The notes beneath the pieces were generated by a model. The model had not been told where the DNA came from, did no database searches, and saw only the letters and a list, made by a program, of their open reading frames with translations. A DNA stretch of 48,189 nt from Candidatus Saccharimonadota bacterium. Lineage in GTDB: Bacteria > Patescibacteriota > Saccharimonadia > Saccharimonadales > UBA10212. The DNA lies in NCBI GenBank assembly GCA_022841445.1, contig JALHRM010000007.1, forward strand, positions 1 through 48,189, given 5' to 3'. Position 1 is the first letter of the stretch, and every line of letters begins with the position of its first letter. The translations under genes were made by a program, and so were the position numbers. This document shows, one piece after another, positions 9,683-18,402 of the stretch.

Positions 9683-10837
9683 CTACCGTTTTGAGCTGAT
9701 GAGTCTTTTGATGGTTTCTGCAGTGTAGCGCAACTGTCCATTAGTTGTAGATCGCCCAAGTGTCAGACGGATACTGTTTTGAGCCTGCTGATCAGTTCTG
9801 CCCATTGCTAATAAAACATGCGAGGGTTTATCACTACTGGCGCTGCATGCGCTACCAACACCGGCCATGATACCTGCTTCATCCAGCGACATCACCAGCC
9901 ATTCATTGTCTATGCCATCGAAAGTTATATGTATATTATTTGCCGTGCGGTGCCTAAGCGAACCATTAATGGCACTACCGAATATAGAGAGTAGTTCTTT
10001 TATAAATGTATCTCGCAGCTCGACCAAACGCTTCACTTCGCTATCTTTTATTTCTTGAGCTTGGGCAAAAGCAGCTGCTAATCCAACAATTCCCGCCACA
10101 TTTTCTGTGCCCGATCGTAACCCAAATTCTTGCCCACCACCAACAACTAACGGCTTAATAATAACGCCGCGTTTTACGTATAGTAGACCACTTTGTTTAG
10201 GGCCATAGATTTTGCCGCCGTTTAAGCTAAGTAGATCAATCCCGAGACGCTGCACATGAATATCGAAATAATTAGCTGACTGTGCAGCGTCAGTATGTAA
10301 GTACAGTGGCAGGGCGTTACCAGCTTTACTACGTTCTTCACGAACAGTTTTTATGTGTCTGGCAATTTCACTAATGGGTTGAATGGTACCGACTTCGTTA
10401 TTAACCTGCATTACACTAACCAAGACGGTATCATCATCAATCATCGTCACTACTGCGCTAGGCTGAATAATACCCGACTCGTCACAAGGAATTTCTTTGC
10501 AGCGATAGCGGCTGGCTGGTTTTAGCACCGACTCATGTTCAATCGAACTTACCAGGCAATTAGCGTCAGGGTACTGTGCCATGACGCCTTGGACGGCAAT
10601 GTTATTTGCTTCAGTTGCTCCGGCTGTAAAAATAACTTCACCGGATCTGGCTCCAATGATTTGCGCGACAGAGTGTCTCGCCGTTTCAACTGCCGCACGG
10701 ACATCTTGGGCACGAAGGTACAGTGCTGAAGGGTTATAAAATTGCTGTGCAAAATATGGCTTCATTGCAATTAGCGCATCTTCACTCAGCGGTGTTGCAG
10801 CAGCATGATCGAGATAAATTGTTTTCTTAGCGGACAT
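9683..10837 (-). CDS. Cysteine desulfurase (NifS/IscS class)
   Basis: The product has 384 residues, a normal length. It is a PLP enzyme that takes sulfur from cysteine for Fe-S clusters or tRNA thiolation. Visible motifs are YLDHAAATPLSEDAL at the start, FTAGATEANNIAV, the PLP lysine region NGGKIYGPKQSGLLYV (family norm SGHKFYGPKG, so the histidine before the lysine is replaced by glycine), and the active-site cysteine in GVGSACSASSDKPSHVLLAMG. The SCSS-type loop around that Cys is of the group-I, IscS-like kind. No IscU or tRNA thiolase is next to it. It lies 30 bp before the unknown gene that heads the ATP synthase set. Confidence 0.9.
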   Translation of the reverse strand: MSAKKTIYLDHAAATPLSEDALIAMKPYFAQQFYNPSALYLRAQDVRAAVETARHSVAQIIGARSGEVIFTAGATEANNIAVQGVMAQYPDANCLVSSIEHESVLKPASRYRCKEIPCDESGIIQPSAVVTMIDDDTVLVSVMQVNNEVGTIQPISEIARHIKTVREERSKAGNALPLYLHTDAAQSANYFDIHVQRLGIDLLSLNGGKIYGPKQSGLLYVKRGVIIKPLVVGGGQEFGLRSGTENVAGIVGLAAAFAQAQEIKDSEVKRLVELRDTFIKELLSIFGSAINGSLRHRTANNIHITFDGIDNEWLVMSLDEAGIMAGVGSACSASSDKPSHVLLAMGRTDQQAQNSIRLTLGRSTTNGQLRYTAETIKRLISSKR

Positions 10838-10872
10838 TACCCTATTTTATCGCCCTTTAGCAAAGTCACAAT

Positions 10873-11289
10873 CTACTTCGTTTTTTGTAGAGTAGTGATA
10901 CCTGAATTCATAACGTGACCATACAGCGGCACTAGCACACGATCACGATACAGTTCCACGGCGCGATATAAATTAACTGCCTCGTCACGATTCAACTGCT
11001 GGTAACCAAGTCCATCCTGGGCTTTTAGCACACCATTCGGCCGCACATCGTAACGAGTCGTACGGTGTTTGTACTGACCACTTTTATCTTTCCACTCTTC
11101 ATGCCACACCCAGGTGGATTCATTCAGGCAAAAAAATTCCCGTCGGTGCCCCTTTGGTATTGGTCCAAAAAGTTTACCGCCCATTTCGGCTTCGCGCCTA
11201 AGCATCGTCTGATAAATTGACGCCTGTGTCGTTTGCTGACGCATTCGTTTGCGATTGCTCAGCAGTTTATCGAATCCAAGCATGCCCAT
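10873..11289 (-). CDS. Conserved-looking cytoplasmic protein, unknown function
   Basis: The product has 138 residues with no signal or membrane segment. It is basic and rich in aromatic residues, with WVWHEEWKDKSGQYKHRTTR in the middle followed by YDVRPNG. The N-terminus (LLSNRKRMRQQTTQASIYQ) is a probable basic helix. I do not recognise a family. It is packed between two genes with gaps of 4 and 35 bases inside the metG-to-ATP-synthase run, which supports it being real. Confidence 0.7.
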   Translation of the reverse strand: MGMLGFDKLLSNRKRMRQQTTQASIYQTMLRREAEMGGKLFGPIPKGHRREFFCLNESTWVWHEEWKDKSGQYKHRTTRYDVRPNGVLKAQDGLGYQQLNRDEAVNLYRAVELYRDRVLVPLYGHVMNSGITTLQKTK

Positions 11290-11293
11290 GACA

Positions 11294-11938
11294 TTATGCC
11301 CCCAGCGCTAACCTGGGATCATTCGTAGCAGATGCGTCGGATCGAGGAAATGGTATTACAGTACCCTGTTGCGTGCTACCACTACCAAACATTGCTTCAG
11401 CGTATGCAGCCTGACCGACCGAAGCTTGATCTGACAGACTGAAAATCGGAGCTTCAATTGGTTGAGTTTCAGATGGAAGAACCACAGGACTATCAGGTAT
11501 TTGCGCTAAAGCAGCTTGGGCGGCTTGAACGCGCTCCGACTTACCTTGGTCGTCACTTGGTTGTAAAGTTTCGTTGACTTCTGTTGGTTCAGAACTTGCA
11601 GGTACAGATGGCGTGGGGTTGTGTAATGCTTCTAACACTTCTTGCCGGGCGGCCGTGACCGGAGTAGCTGTCTCTTCGGAAGGCGCAAGACCAAAAAGCT
11701 CATTTAATACAGATGTGGTGCCCACCGGTGGAGCGAATTGGGCTTCGGCAGTACCAGGTTCAGGCCGGCCAACATAAGATTCGGCAGGAGCAGTAACACC
11801 CGGCAATATGTTGAGCATTGCGCTCAGCGCACCCAATAGCTTGTTTGCGGCACCCATGCCTTCATGAAGACGGCCAGCCTCCAATGGGAGGAACTGTTCT
11901 GAAGATGGACTGTTTAGTTCTGGTAATAGTGGTGCCAT
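11294..11938 (-). CDS. Low-complexity acidic protein, unknown function
   Basis: The product has 214 residues, rich in Ala, Pro, Glu, Ser and Thr and largely disordered in appearance. A short ordered segment near the start (GMGAANKLLGALSAMLNILPG) could be an amphipathic helix. There is no signal peptide. Spacing of four and five bases to its neighbours shows it is part of the tatD operon and probably coupled to the gene at 10873-11289. Low-complexity content makes homology hard to judge. Confidence 0.6.
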   Translation of the reverse strand: MAPLLPELNSPSSEQFLPLEAGRLHEGMGAANKLLGALSAMLNILPGVTAPAESYVGRPEPGTAEAQFAPPVGTTSVLNELFGLAPSEETATPVTAARQEVLEALHNPTPSVPASSEPTEVNETLQPSDDQGKSERVQAAQAALAQIPDSPVVLPSETQPIEAPIFSLSDQASVGQAAYAEAMFGSGSTQQGTVIPFPRSDASATNDPRLALGA

Positions 11939-11943
11939 AAAAT

Positions 11944-12720
11944 CTACTTTTTAACATTAATACGAAATAGCGCCTCGGCATTACGGGTAGTGGCAGCGGC
12001 TAAGACATCCATTGGTTCATCTCGAAGATTGCCCAAAAACTCGGCTACAACTCGCACGTGCTTCGCTGAATTGATTTTACCACGAAAAGGTGTTGGAGTC
12101 AAGAACGGCGCATCTGTTTCGATGAGTAGCAGACGTAGTGGTACTTGCTTAGCAGCTTCAAGCTGAGAATCATCTTTAGTGAACGTCATAATGCCATTTA
12201 ACCCGACAAATAGACCTCGCTTTGTAACTTCCACGAGCTCCGAACTTGTGGCACTAAAACTATGCACCACGCCCCGGATACCGGGGTAGCGGTCAATAAT
12301 TTCAAAAAAATCACTAAATGCATCTCTCACATGAAAAATAAATGGCTTATCAGTGGCAATGCCGATTTCAAGCAGCTGTGCAAAGGCGCGCTTTTGAGTG
12401 TCTACTGGACAGTAGTTTTTATAGTAATCTAGACCGATCTCGCCCATGGCCACTACTTCAGGAAGGCGCAGTAGTTCAATCATTTGCTGAGCCTGACCCG
12501 TGTCTGTAACAAAATTATCAGCATCATGTGGGTGAACACCAACTGCGGCCCAGACATTGTCATGGCGCCTGGCGATGGCAACTGCTTCTTTACTATCGGC
12601 AAGTGTCGTTGAAGGACAAATAACGGTATCGACTCCAACCTCGGCGGCCTCTGATAGAACTTCAGAGACGTTGCCCATTTGACGAAACTGCAAATGGCAA
12701 TGGGTATCAATCAGCTGCAT
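11944..12720 (-). CDS. TatD-family metal-dependent hydrolase (DNase)
   Basis: The product has 258 residues, the family's usual length. It has the TIM-barrel metal ligands in order: DTHCHL near residue 5, GEIGLDYYKN near 96, HVRDA near 130, HSFSA near 152 and ETDAPFLTP near 202. TatD proteins are cytoplasmic 3'-5' exonucleases or deoxyribonucleases. The gene is five bases downstream of metG, a pairing seen in many bacteria. All ligand residues are present, so it should be active. Substrate cannot be read from sequence. Confidence 0.92.
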   Translation of the reverse strand: MQLIDTHCHLQFRQMGNVSEVLSEAAEVGVDTVICPSTTLADSKEAVAIARRHDNVWAAVGVHPHDADNFVTDTGQAQQMIELLRLPEVVAMGEIGLDYYKNYCPVDTQKRAFAQLLEIGIATDKPFIFHVRDAFSDFFEIIDRYPGIRGVVHSFSATSSELVEVTKRGLFVGLNGIMTFTKDDSQLEAAKQVPLRLLLIETDAPFLTPTPFRGKINSAKHVRVVAEFLGNLRDEPMDVLAAATTRNAEALFRINVKK

Positions 12721-12725
12721 GCGTA

Positions 12726-14189
12726 TCAGGCGTTAGCGTTTTTTGCTTCGGCTTTTGGAAACAAAGGGCCATCAAGCGATTGTATATAGCCTTTGCTAAA
12801 CACATTTTCAATTTTGGCGGCTGTATCTGGCATAAACGGTTCTAGCAGTTCAGCGATTTCAAGTAAGCAACCAGCCATATAGGCAAGTACTTCCCTCAGA
12901 TGCTCGGCGTCTTCCTGGTTTTTGTCCTTGTTCTTAGCAATTTCCCAGGGTTTTGTTTCGTCAATGTATTGGTTTAGGCCTTTCACCTGTTCCCATATTT
13001 CGTCGAGTGCGCGGTCAAACCGGAATATTGCCATTGATTCACGAAATTGGGCAATGTCGTGTTCGGCGGAAGGAATGTCCCCTATCAAGCCTTCTTGATA
13101 CTTAACGATCATCGCGGCGGTACGTGACAGTGCGTTGCCGAGTTGATCAGCGAGCTCGCTGTTATAGGCCATTTCGATACGTTCCCAGGTAAAGTCTCCG
13201 TCATCATAGGATGGTATGTGCCGTAGAAAGAAGTAGCGGAATACATCAGCGTTGTACTTCTGGACAATTTCAGTTGGCGAAATGACATTACCGAGTGATT
13301 TGCTCATTTTTTTGCCTTCGACGTTGATAAAACCATGAACGTAGAGCGCCTTTGGTAATGGTATAGATAGTGCCATCAGCATACCGGGCCAGATTGCAGC
13401 ATGAAACCGCAGAATGTCTTTGCCAATAACATGCGTGTTCGCTGGCCAATAATCCTTAAAGTCTTGATGCTCAGGATAGCCAAGCACAGTAATATAGTTC
13501 ATAAGCGCTTCAAACCAGACATACATAACTTGGTTACTATCACCGGGTACAGGTACACCCCAGGAAAGCTTAGACTTCGGACGACTAATGCTGATATCCT
13601 CCAGCCCGCTGCCTAGCAGTGAAAGAATTTCATTCTTGCGACTCTGTGGCACAATCTGTAACGCACCTGATGTAATTGCTTCTTCAATAGCGCCACTAAA
13701 ACTACTGAGCCTGAAAAAATAATTTTCTTCTTCCAATTTTTGATAGGCCTGGGGGTGTTTAGGGTCCGTACGGGTCTTATCGACTTGATTTGCCGGAACA
13801 AATTCTTCCTGACGAACATCATACCAACCTGTGTACGTACCTTTGTATATATTGTCTTTGAGTGCTGCCCAGATGATTTGAGCTCGTTTTTCATGAGCTG
13901 GATCAGTAGTACGGATAAAGCGGTCATTGCTGATATTGAGTGTTGGCAGTAAATCAACAAAAACTTTGCTTACTTTATCGGCGTATTTTTCCGGCGAAAG
14001 CTGTAGTTCTTCGGCTTTTTCAGCGACTTTGGTCCCATGCTCGTCGGTACCGGTACTAAACAAGGTCGTAATCCCTTGCTGTCGAGCGTATCTAGCTAGA
14101 ACATCGGCAACAACTAACTCCATCCCGAAACCAATATGTGGATCTCCGTTGACATACGGAATAGACGTTGTGACGTAATAGTTGCTCAT
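12726..14189 (-). CDS. metG: Methionyl-tRNA synthetase
   Basis: The product has 487 residues. The class I signature is PYVNGDPHIGFG (HIGH box, with Phe-Gly following), and the second is GKKMSKSLGNVISP (KMSKS, near residue 296). The GTDEHG motif and the WYDVRQEEFVP segment fit MetRS. The insert that often carries CxxC zinc knuckles has no cysteines here, and the C-terminal tRNA-binding domain found in longer MetRS proteins is absent. This is therefore a compact form. It heads the long minus-strand run and is coupled to tatD. Confidence 0.95.
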   Translation of the reverse strand: MSNYYVTTSIPYVNGDPHIGFGMELVVADVLARYARQQGITTLFSTGTDEHGTKVAEKAEELQLSPEKYADKVSKVFVDLLPTLNISNDRFIRTTDPAHEKRAQIIWAALKDNIYKGTYTGWYDVRQEEFVPANQVDKTRTDPKHPQAYQKLEEENYFFRLSSFSGAIEEAITSGALQIVPQSRKNEILSLLGSGLEDISISRPKSKLSWGVPVPGDSNQVMYVWFEALMNYITVLGYPEHQDFKDYWPANTHVIGKDILRFHAAIWPGMLMALSIPLPKALYVHGFINVEGKKMSKSLGNVISPTEIVQKYNADVFRYFFLRHIPSYDDGDFTWERIEMAYNSELADQLGNALSRTAAMIVKYQEGLIGDIPSAEHDIAQFRESMAIFRFDRALDEIWEQVKGLNQYIDETKPWEIAKNKDKNQEDAEHLREVLAYMAGCLLEIAELLEPFMPDTAAKIENVFSKGYIQSLDGPLFPKAEAKNANA

Positions 14190-14292
14190 ACTACCTCTAA
14201 TTCTAACAGACCGTTTATCCTGTCAGAAAATTACGATAGAACAGTAGCCTAGCAGAACATATCTGTGCGAGTTTTCTTGTTACCTTGTCGTT

Positions 14293-14406
14293 ATGATTAT
14301 GAAATATAGTGAGCTAGTCGTGCAGACTTGGATGAAATACAAGGAAGAAGTAAGGAGCTCGAATGAACCGTATCTAAATACAGTGAATGAGCCCCGCAAC
14401 TTCTGA
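14293..14406 (+). CDS. Possible 37-residue protein
   Basis: An ATG at 14293 opens a 37-residue frame beginning MIMKYSELVVQTWMKYKEEV and ending TVNEPRNF, in the gap between metG and the trehalase gene. The composition looks protein-like (helical, balanced charge). There is no Shine-Dalgarno sequence and no clear promoter, and nothing else supports it. It may be a remnant or chance. The rest of the gap (14407-14477) has interlocking short inverted repeats, such as CTAGCC and GGCTAG. Confidence 0.25.
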   Translation: MIMKYSELVVQTWMKYKEEVRSSNEPYLNTVNEPRNF

Positions 14407-14477
14407 CGTAGTAGTTCGCCAAGAAGCTTGGTGGGTTGCTGGTCTAGCCAGTAAGTAGGCCAAGCTGGTCTGCACGG

Positions 14478-15776
14478 CTAGAGCCAGTCCTGGCAGAAGC
14501 GTTCGAAGATGGCGTTTGTCCATCCAAACCCTGTTTGGCTGGGGTATACCCCTTCTACCGGCTCGCGATACGGATTTACGACATTATACTTTTCCAAAAA
14601 ATTCTTGTGCTTCGAGAACCAAGCTAGGTTGGCGGATAGCCATTTATGGGCAATCCGGCGAGCTTCCTTTTCGTAGCCATACCGCTTTAGGCCTTCAACG
14701 ACTATAAAATGCAGCGGCGCCCAACCGTTCGGGTATGCCCACTGGGTAGGGATGTTTGAAAGGAGTCCTGGTAGCGCTGTGTCTGTTGTCGCCAGGCCAC
14801 CACGTTGTTCAAATTTTTTCAGATTACGTACCAAATGTGCAGCTTGTTTTTCACTAACCATACCGGCCCACATTGGAAAGTATCCCGCCAGGGATGAGAC
14901 TCGACCGATTTGCTCTTTTTTATAGTTATAGTCATAGAAAAACTGGCGTCGCTTATCCCACATGAGCGCGTTCATGGTCTGCTTGCGCAGCTCAGCGCGG
15001 GCTAGCCAAGCCTCTTCACCTAAAAGGTCATCAGTCATCTTTGCAGCCAGCGCAAAGTCAGTTTCATATTTGTAAAGTAAAGCATTGAGATCCACCGGCA
15101 AATAATTAAGGGCGCGACGATTAAATCGGGTAGTCATGTCCCAACCACTCTCTGCTTCAGCGAGATCATGCAGAACATTAAAATCGTAGTACCGACTTAA
15201 GCCCCTTGATACTAGTCGCCAGTTTGGGTGCTTCTCTGACATCCATACGCCATAATATTCTTGTTCCGCTACGGCCATCTTCTCTTTGAGCCAGTCAACC
15301 GAATAACCGCCAATATTATAGACATCAAAAATAAAACTCGTTAAAAATGGTGGCTGGGAATGACCGGTATGGTAGGTGCGACTTGAATTAGGAATAATAT
15401 GGAAACGATCCATAAGCACAAAAAAATTCTCTAATATTCCCGCTACGAAATCTTTATTTTCTTGATTTAGCATTCCCTGCACTGAAAAATAGCTATCCCA
15501 GTAATACTGTTCGTTATAACTAAAGGGTGCCTTTTCGTCGTAGCTTGGAATCAAATAAGGATTGGGTAGACCAACAATAGTTTTATCGTCTTCAGGATGC
15601 GAACGAGTAAGTTTTGGCCAGTAATTTTGGATATATTCACGCGCGCTAGCAATCTGAGCAGGATCAAGTACTACTTTTACAGCCCGACCTGGAATTGCCG
15701 GGATTAATGGTGGTATTTTTGATGATTTAGGGAGCGCCATACATGGCACTGTAACGCGCTTATCTTGGACGGTCAA
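14478..15776 (-). CDS. Trehalase-like glycoside hydrolase (GH37)
   Basis: The product has 432 residues. The (alpha/alpha)6-barrel signatures of family 37 are clear: PFSYNEQYYWDSYF near residue 83, ESGWDMTTRFN near 204 with the expected catalytic-acid Asp, QWAYPNGWAP near 356, and GFGWTNAIFERF at the end. In typical members a G-E-Y glutamate just before PxQxGFGWTN is thought to be the base; here the text is EPVEGVYPSQ, with Val at that place and Glu two residues earlier. There is no signal peptide, so the enzyme is cytoplasmic and would split internal trehalose. The frame opens with TTG at 15776; an ATG at 15740 is an alternative start. Confidence 0.85.
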   Translation of the reverse strand: MTVQDKRVTVPCMALPKSSKIPPLIPAIPGRAVKVVLDPAQIASAREYIQNYWPKLTRSHPEDDKTIVGLPNPYLIPSYDEKAPFSYNEQYYWDSYFSVQGMLNQENKDFVAGILENFFVLMDRFHIIPNSSRTYHTGHSQPPFLTSFIFDVYNIGGYSVDWLKEKMAVAEQEYYGVWMSEKHPNWRLVSRGLSRYYDFNVLHDLAEAESGWDMTTRFNRRALNYLPVDLNALLYKYETDFALAAKMTDDLLGEEAWLARAELRKQTMNALMWDKRRQFFYDYNYKKEQIGRVSSLAGYFPMWAGMVSEKQAAHLVRNLKKFEQRGGLATTDTALPGLLSNIPTQWAYPNGWAPLHFIVVEGLKRYGYEKEARRIAHKWLSANLAWFSKHKNFLEKYNVVNPYREPVEGVYPSQTGFGWTNAIFERFCQDWL

Positions 15777-15811
15777 CCGTCCTTCGTCCTTTTATTATTT
15801 CTGGATAGGTT

Positions 15812-15979
15812 TTAGTTTTTAGTAGCCAGGTGCCACAGCGAACAATACCGACACCTGTAGGGAACCAAGTTTCCAGCAAGCTCGTGCTGCCAATCTGCGA
15901 CAATTGCTGCCGTTTTGGCTGATTTTTCGTCGTCAAAAGTAATTTTATCAGCGCAAGGGAATGTTGGCGTTTCTTCCAT
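15812..15979 (-). CDS. Small cysteine-rich protein, possible zinc ribbon (55 aa)
   Basis: The start ATG at 15979 has an AGGAG site eight bases upstream. The 55-residue product has an N-terminal PTFPCADKITFDDEKSA and a C-terminal PYRCRYCSLWHLATKN. The phrase PYRCxxCxxWHL is a recurrent signature in small bacterial proteins that I believe bind a metal through CxxC plus His. Its start shares one base with the stop of the small membrane protein upstream (TGATG), so the pair is translationally coupled. Function unknown. Confidence 0.65.
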   Translation of the reverse strand: MEETPTFPCADKITFDDEKSAKTAAIVADWQHELAGNLVPYRCRYCSLWHLATKN

Positions 15980-16146
15980 CAATTAACTCCTATTTTATAG
16001 GCGGCGACTATACCGAGAATCCCGCCAGCGACACCACCTAAAATACTTAGTATCGAAAATGCACTTACCCCAAACGCCCATACAGGAATGTAGGAGCCCG
16101 CTGCGCCTCCTACACCCACCAGTAAATATGTAAGTGATTTATTCAT
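15979..16146 (-). CDS. Small glycine-rich membrane protein (55 aa)
   Basis: ATG at 16146, stop overlapping the next start by one base. The product MNKSLTYLLVGVGGAAGSYI... has two predicted membrane helices (about 5-24 and 30-50) with glycine-zipper spacing, GGVAGGILGIVAAY. I do not recognise a named family; CPR genomes carry many small two-helix proteins like this. Coupling to the CxxC protein suggests a joint role. Confidence 0.6.
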   Translation of the reverse strand: MNKSLTYLLVGVGGAAGSYIPVWAFGVSAFSILSILGGVAGGILGIVAAYKIGVN

Positions 16147-16290
16147 TACATAGCTATTGTATTCTAGAAACGAAGGAGTGTTTATACTTTAACTGAATAT
16201 GGTTGGCTTTTGATTGCTCAGAAAAAACCTCAGGCGTATAGTTGTCATTATGCAAGCATAACCAGCTTGGAGTAATTTAAGGAGGGATCA

Positions 16291-16686
16291 ATGGTAAAAA
16301 AAGCAGCGATGATATTTGGTGTCGTGCTTTTAGCAGTGGGAGTACTTGGTTTTGTGCCAGGTGTCACCATAGAAAACGATGAAGGCGCAAAGCTTCTGCT
16401 TGGCATTTTCCACGTCGATACGATTCATAACATCATCCATATTTTAACTGGTCTGGTAGCCCTCGTTGCCAGCCAGGCAACAAACTATGCACGAATGTAC
16501 TTTCAAGTCTTTGGAGTCGTATACGCATTGGTTGCAATTATTGGGTTCATGCAAGGTGACAGCGTGCTAAATCTTTTTCCGATAAACCTAGCCGACAACT
16601 TCCTACATGTCCTTATTGCTGCTGTTGCGCTATATCTCGGCTTTGGAACCAAAGCTGAAGGTGGTGCAAAACCCGCGGCTGCGTAA
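16291..16686 (+). CDS. DUF4383-family membrane protein
   Basis: The product has 131 residues with four membrane segments. A perfect AGGAGG ribosome-binding site stands at 16280-16285, five bases before the ATG. The text GVLGFVPG near the start, LLGIFHVDTIHNIIHILTGL in the middle and NLADNFLHVLIAAVALYLGF at the end matches the DUF4383 pattern (FxxxxxHNxxHLxxG, then NxxDxxLHxxxG). The C-terminus is a short Ala/Gly/Lys tail. Function of the family is unknown. A hairpin terminator follows at 16706. Confidence 0.85.
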   Translation: MVKKAAMIFGVVLLAVGVLGFVPGVTIENDEGAKLLLGIFHVDTIHNIIHILTGLVALVASQATNYARMYFQVFGVVYALVAIIGFMQGDSVLNLFPINLADNFLHVLIAAVALYLGFGTKAEGGAKPAAA

Positions 16687-16705
16687 GTAGTTTTTCACTA
16701 AAATA

Positions 16706-16737
16706 AAAACATGCCCGTATGCAATCATACGTGTTTT
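16706..16737 (+). terminator. Hairpin terminator after the DUF4383 gene
   Basis: CGTATG at 16716-16721 and CATACG at 16726-16731 form a stem around CAAT, extended by AAAACA upstream and TGTTTT downstream with a small internal loop. The TGTTTTGTT on the + strand is a fair T-run. Confidence 0.55.
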
Positions 16738-16854
16738 GTTCTGAGTGATATGTTGATTCCCCACCTGAAAATGTGCAGGGCTTTGTTGAATCGTTGCGAA
16801 AAAGATCCCAGGAGCCACCTTAACAGGGGGCAATGCTTTCTAACAGTGCCGCTT

Positions 16855-18102
16855 CTAAATAATTTCACTGACATTTCCAAAGGCAATCCGGTCAATAATA
16901 GTATCGTCCATGCCGGCCATAATCGCCGGAAAGACCGTAAAATCACCATAACGATCATTAATATTATCCATAGCTCGACTCACTGAACGCTTATCGGTAG
17001 ATGCATGCCCGTCAAACAAACCAAGCTGTTCGGCATTTTTGTCCATGAGACTATATGCCGTCACGCTCATGCTGGTAACCCGACTGGTAGTGGGGGCTTG
17101 GTGGAGCAATTCCCGGGCGTGAGAAAAAACGTCTTGAGTCGTAAAGAAAGCCCTTACGTGTTTAACACCCTTACCCCAATGCGTGCGATCTTCAAAACGT
17201 AAACTCAGATGAATGCCCTGAGCACTGTAGTCGTTGGCTCGCAGACGACGCCCAGTTTTTTCACAAAGCTTTACCAGCAGTTTTGACAGTTCTTGCCTAT
17301 CAGAAGTTTTGCGGGACAAAGCATATTGGTGACCAAAGCTCTTGCGCCGTCTTTGCACATTATCAACCTCCCAGCCCCGTAACCGCAAGTACCAGTCAAA
17401 CCCAACGCGGCTGCGAAACACCCGGCGCGCCAAAAAGTCCGCAGAAGCTTCATAAAACTGCAGCGGTGTCATAATGCCAACACTATTAAGGCGGGCTTTA
17501 TAGCCGCGATTTATCCCTGTTAGATCCAACAAATCTAATCGGCTGTACATAGCCATGATATTGGCAGCGGTTACTACATTTAATCCGTCCGGCTTATCAA
17601 GACCAGCAGCCGTCTTAGCTAAAAAACGATTCGGGCCAATGCCAACATTTACGCTCACGTATTCGCCGATAGATTCTCGAATACGCTGTTTTATCTCGTA
17701 GCCTATGTCTTGCAAGTCACGTCCGGCGGTAATCACTGGCGATCCAGCAAAATTTATAACAAACTCGTCTATGGATTTCGGCTCCACATCACTTGTGTAA
17801 TCTAGCAGTAATTTTTTGAACCGTTTGTAGGCTTCACGGTATTTGGGTGGGTCAGGCGCCAAGACAATAAGATTGGGTTCTATAGCCCGGCCTTCGCGAA
17901 CAATCAAACCAAGTTTAATGCCCATACGCTTAGCTTCATAACTGGCTGCCAAGATAAATCCGCCCGGTGTGGTATAAGCAGCCACTACGACTGGTTTGTA
18001 GCGGATGAGTGGGTTGGCTTGCTGTTCGATGGTTGTAAAGCAGGAATTCAGGTCGATATGCATCACTAACGGGCAGGCAGTGTTAACTCCCGTTTCCATC
18101 AC
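16855..18102 (-). CDS. Y-family DNA polymerase (DinB/ImpB/MucB type)
   Basis: The product has 415 residues. The palm motifs are intact: MHIDLNSCFTTIEQ near the start (metal-binding Asp), AASYEAKRMGIKLG, and SIDEFVINF near residue 109 (catalytic Asp-Glu). The helix-hairpin-helix part is LDLTGINRGYKARLNSVGIM, and the little finger follows. A translesion polymerase is likely. The protein is more like the ImpB/MucB branch than classical DinB in length. Its start overlaps the end of the small gene at 18083-18349 by 20 bases, so the two are one operon, and the shared upstream region has repeat half-sites (see 18403). Confidence 0.9.
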   Translation of the reverse strand: MMETGVNTACPLVMHIDLNSCFTTIEQQANPLIRYKPVVVAAYTTPGGFILAASYEAKRMGIKLGLIVREGRAIEPNLIVLAPDPPKYREAYKRFKKLLLDYTSDVEPKSIDEFVINFAGSPVITAGRDLQDIGYEIKQRIRESIGEYVSVNVGIGPNRFLAKTAAGLDKPDGLNVVTAANIMAMYSRLDLLDLTGINRGYKARLNSVGIMTPLQFYEASADFLARRVFRSRVGFDWYLRLRGWEVDNVQRRRKSFGHQYALSRKTSDRQELSKLLVKLCEKTGRRLRANDYSAQGIHLSLRFEDRTHWGKGVKHVRAFFTTQDVFSHARELLHQAPTTSRVTSMSVTAYSLMDKNAEQLGLFDGHASTDKRSVSRAMDNINDRYGDFTVFPAIMAGMDDTIIDRIAFGNVSEII

Positions 18103-18349
18103 TCACCGCCTCAAGCATCCAATGTAAGTTGCTGGTATCCAGCCTCAGCCGCAACCATAGCGACTCACTTTTATCAACCAATTCGAAAATGTGATGCAGC
18201 GTGTTACCACGTTGAATAGTGTGGTGAAAACCGATTTTTCCCACTTGGTATTCCTGATTATTCCACGACACCAGGTGCGGTAAGGCCTTTTTCTGTCGAT
18301 GACTAAAATACATAACAACGCTTACTTCTTCGTTGATTTTTTCACGCAT
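18083..18349 (-). CDS. Small protein coupled to the Y-family polymerase
   Basis: The product has 88 residues, no signal peptide. The pattern LVSWNNQEYQVGKIGFHHTI, HHIFELVDKSESLWLRLRLD and WMLEAVSDG resembles the DUF6504-type accessory proteins often placed beside Y-family polymerases, but I am not sure of that match. It ends inside the polymerase gene (20-base overlap). Its partner role could be to bind the polymerase or regulate it; this is guilt by association only. Confidence 0.65.
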   Translation of the reverse strand: MREKINEEVSVVMYFSHRQKKALPHLVSWNNQEYQVGKIGFHHTIQRGNTLHHIFELVDKSESLWLRLRLDTSNLHWMLEAVSDGNGS

Positions 18350-18402
18350 AAAACTTCTTTCTTACTTGAAACGAATTTTATAAAAAGAGAGCGCACTGAA
18401 CG

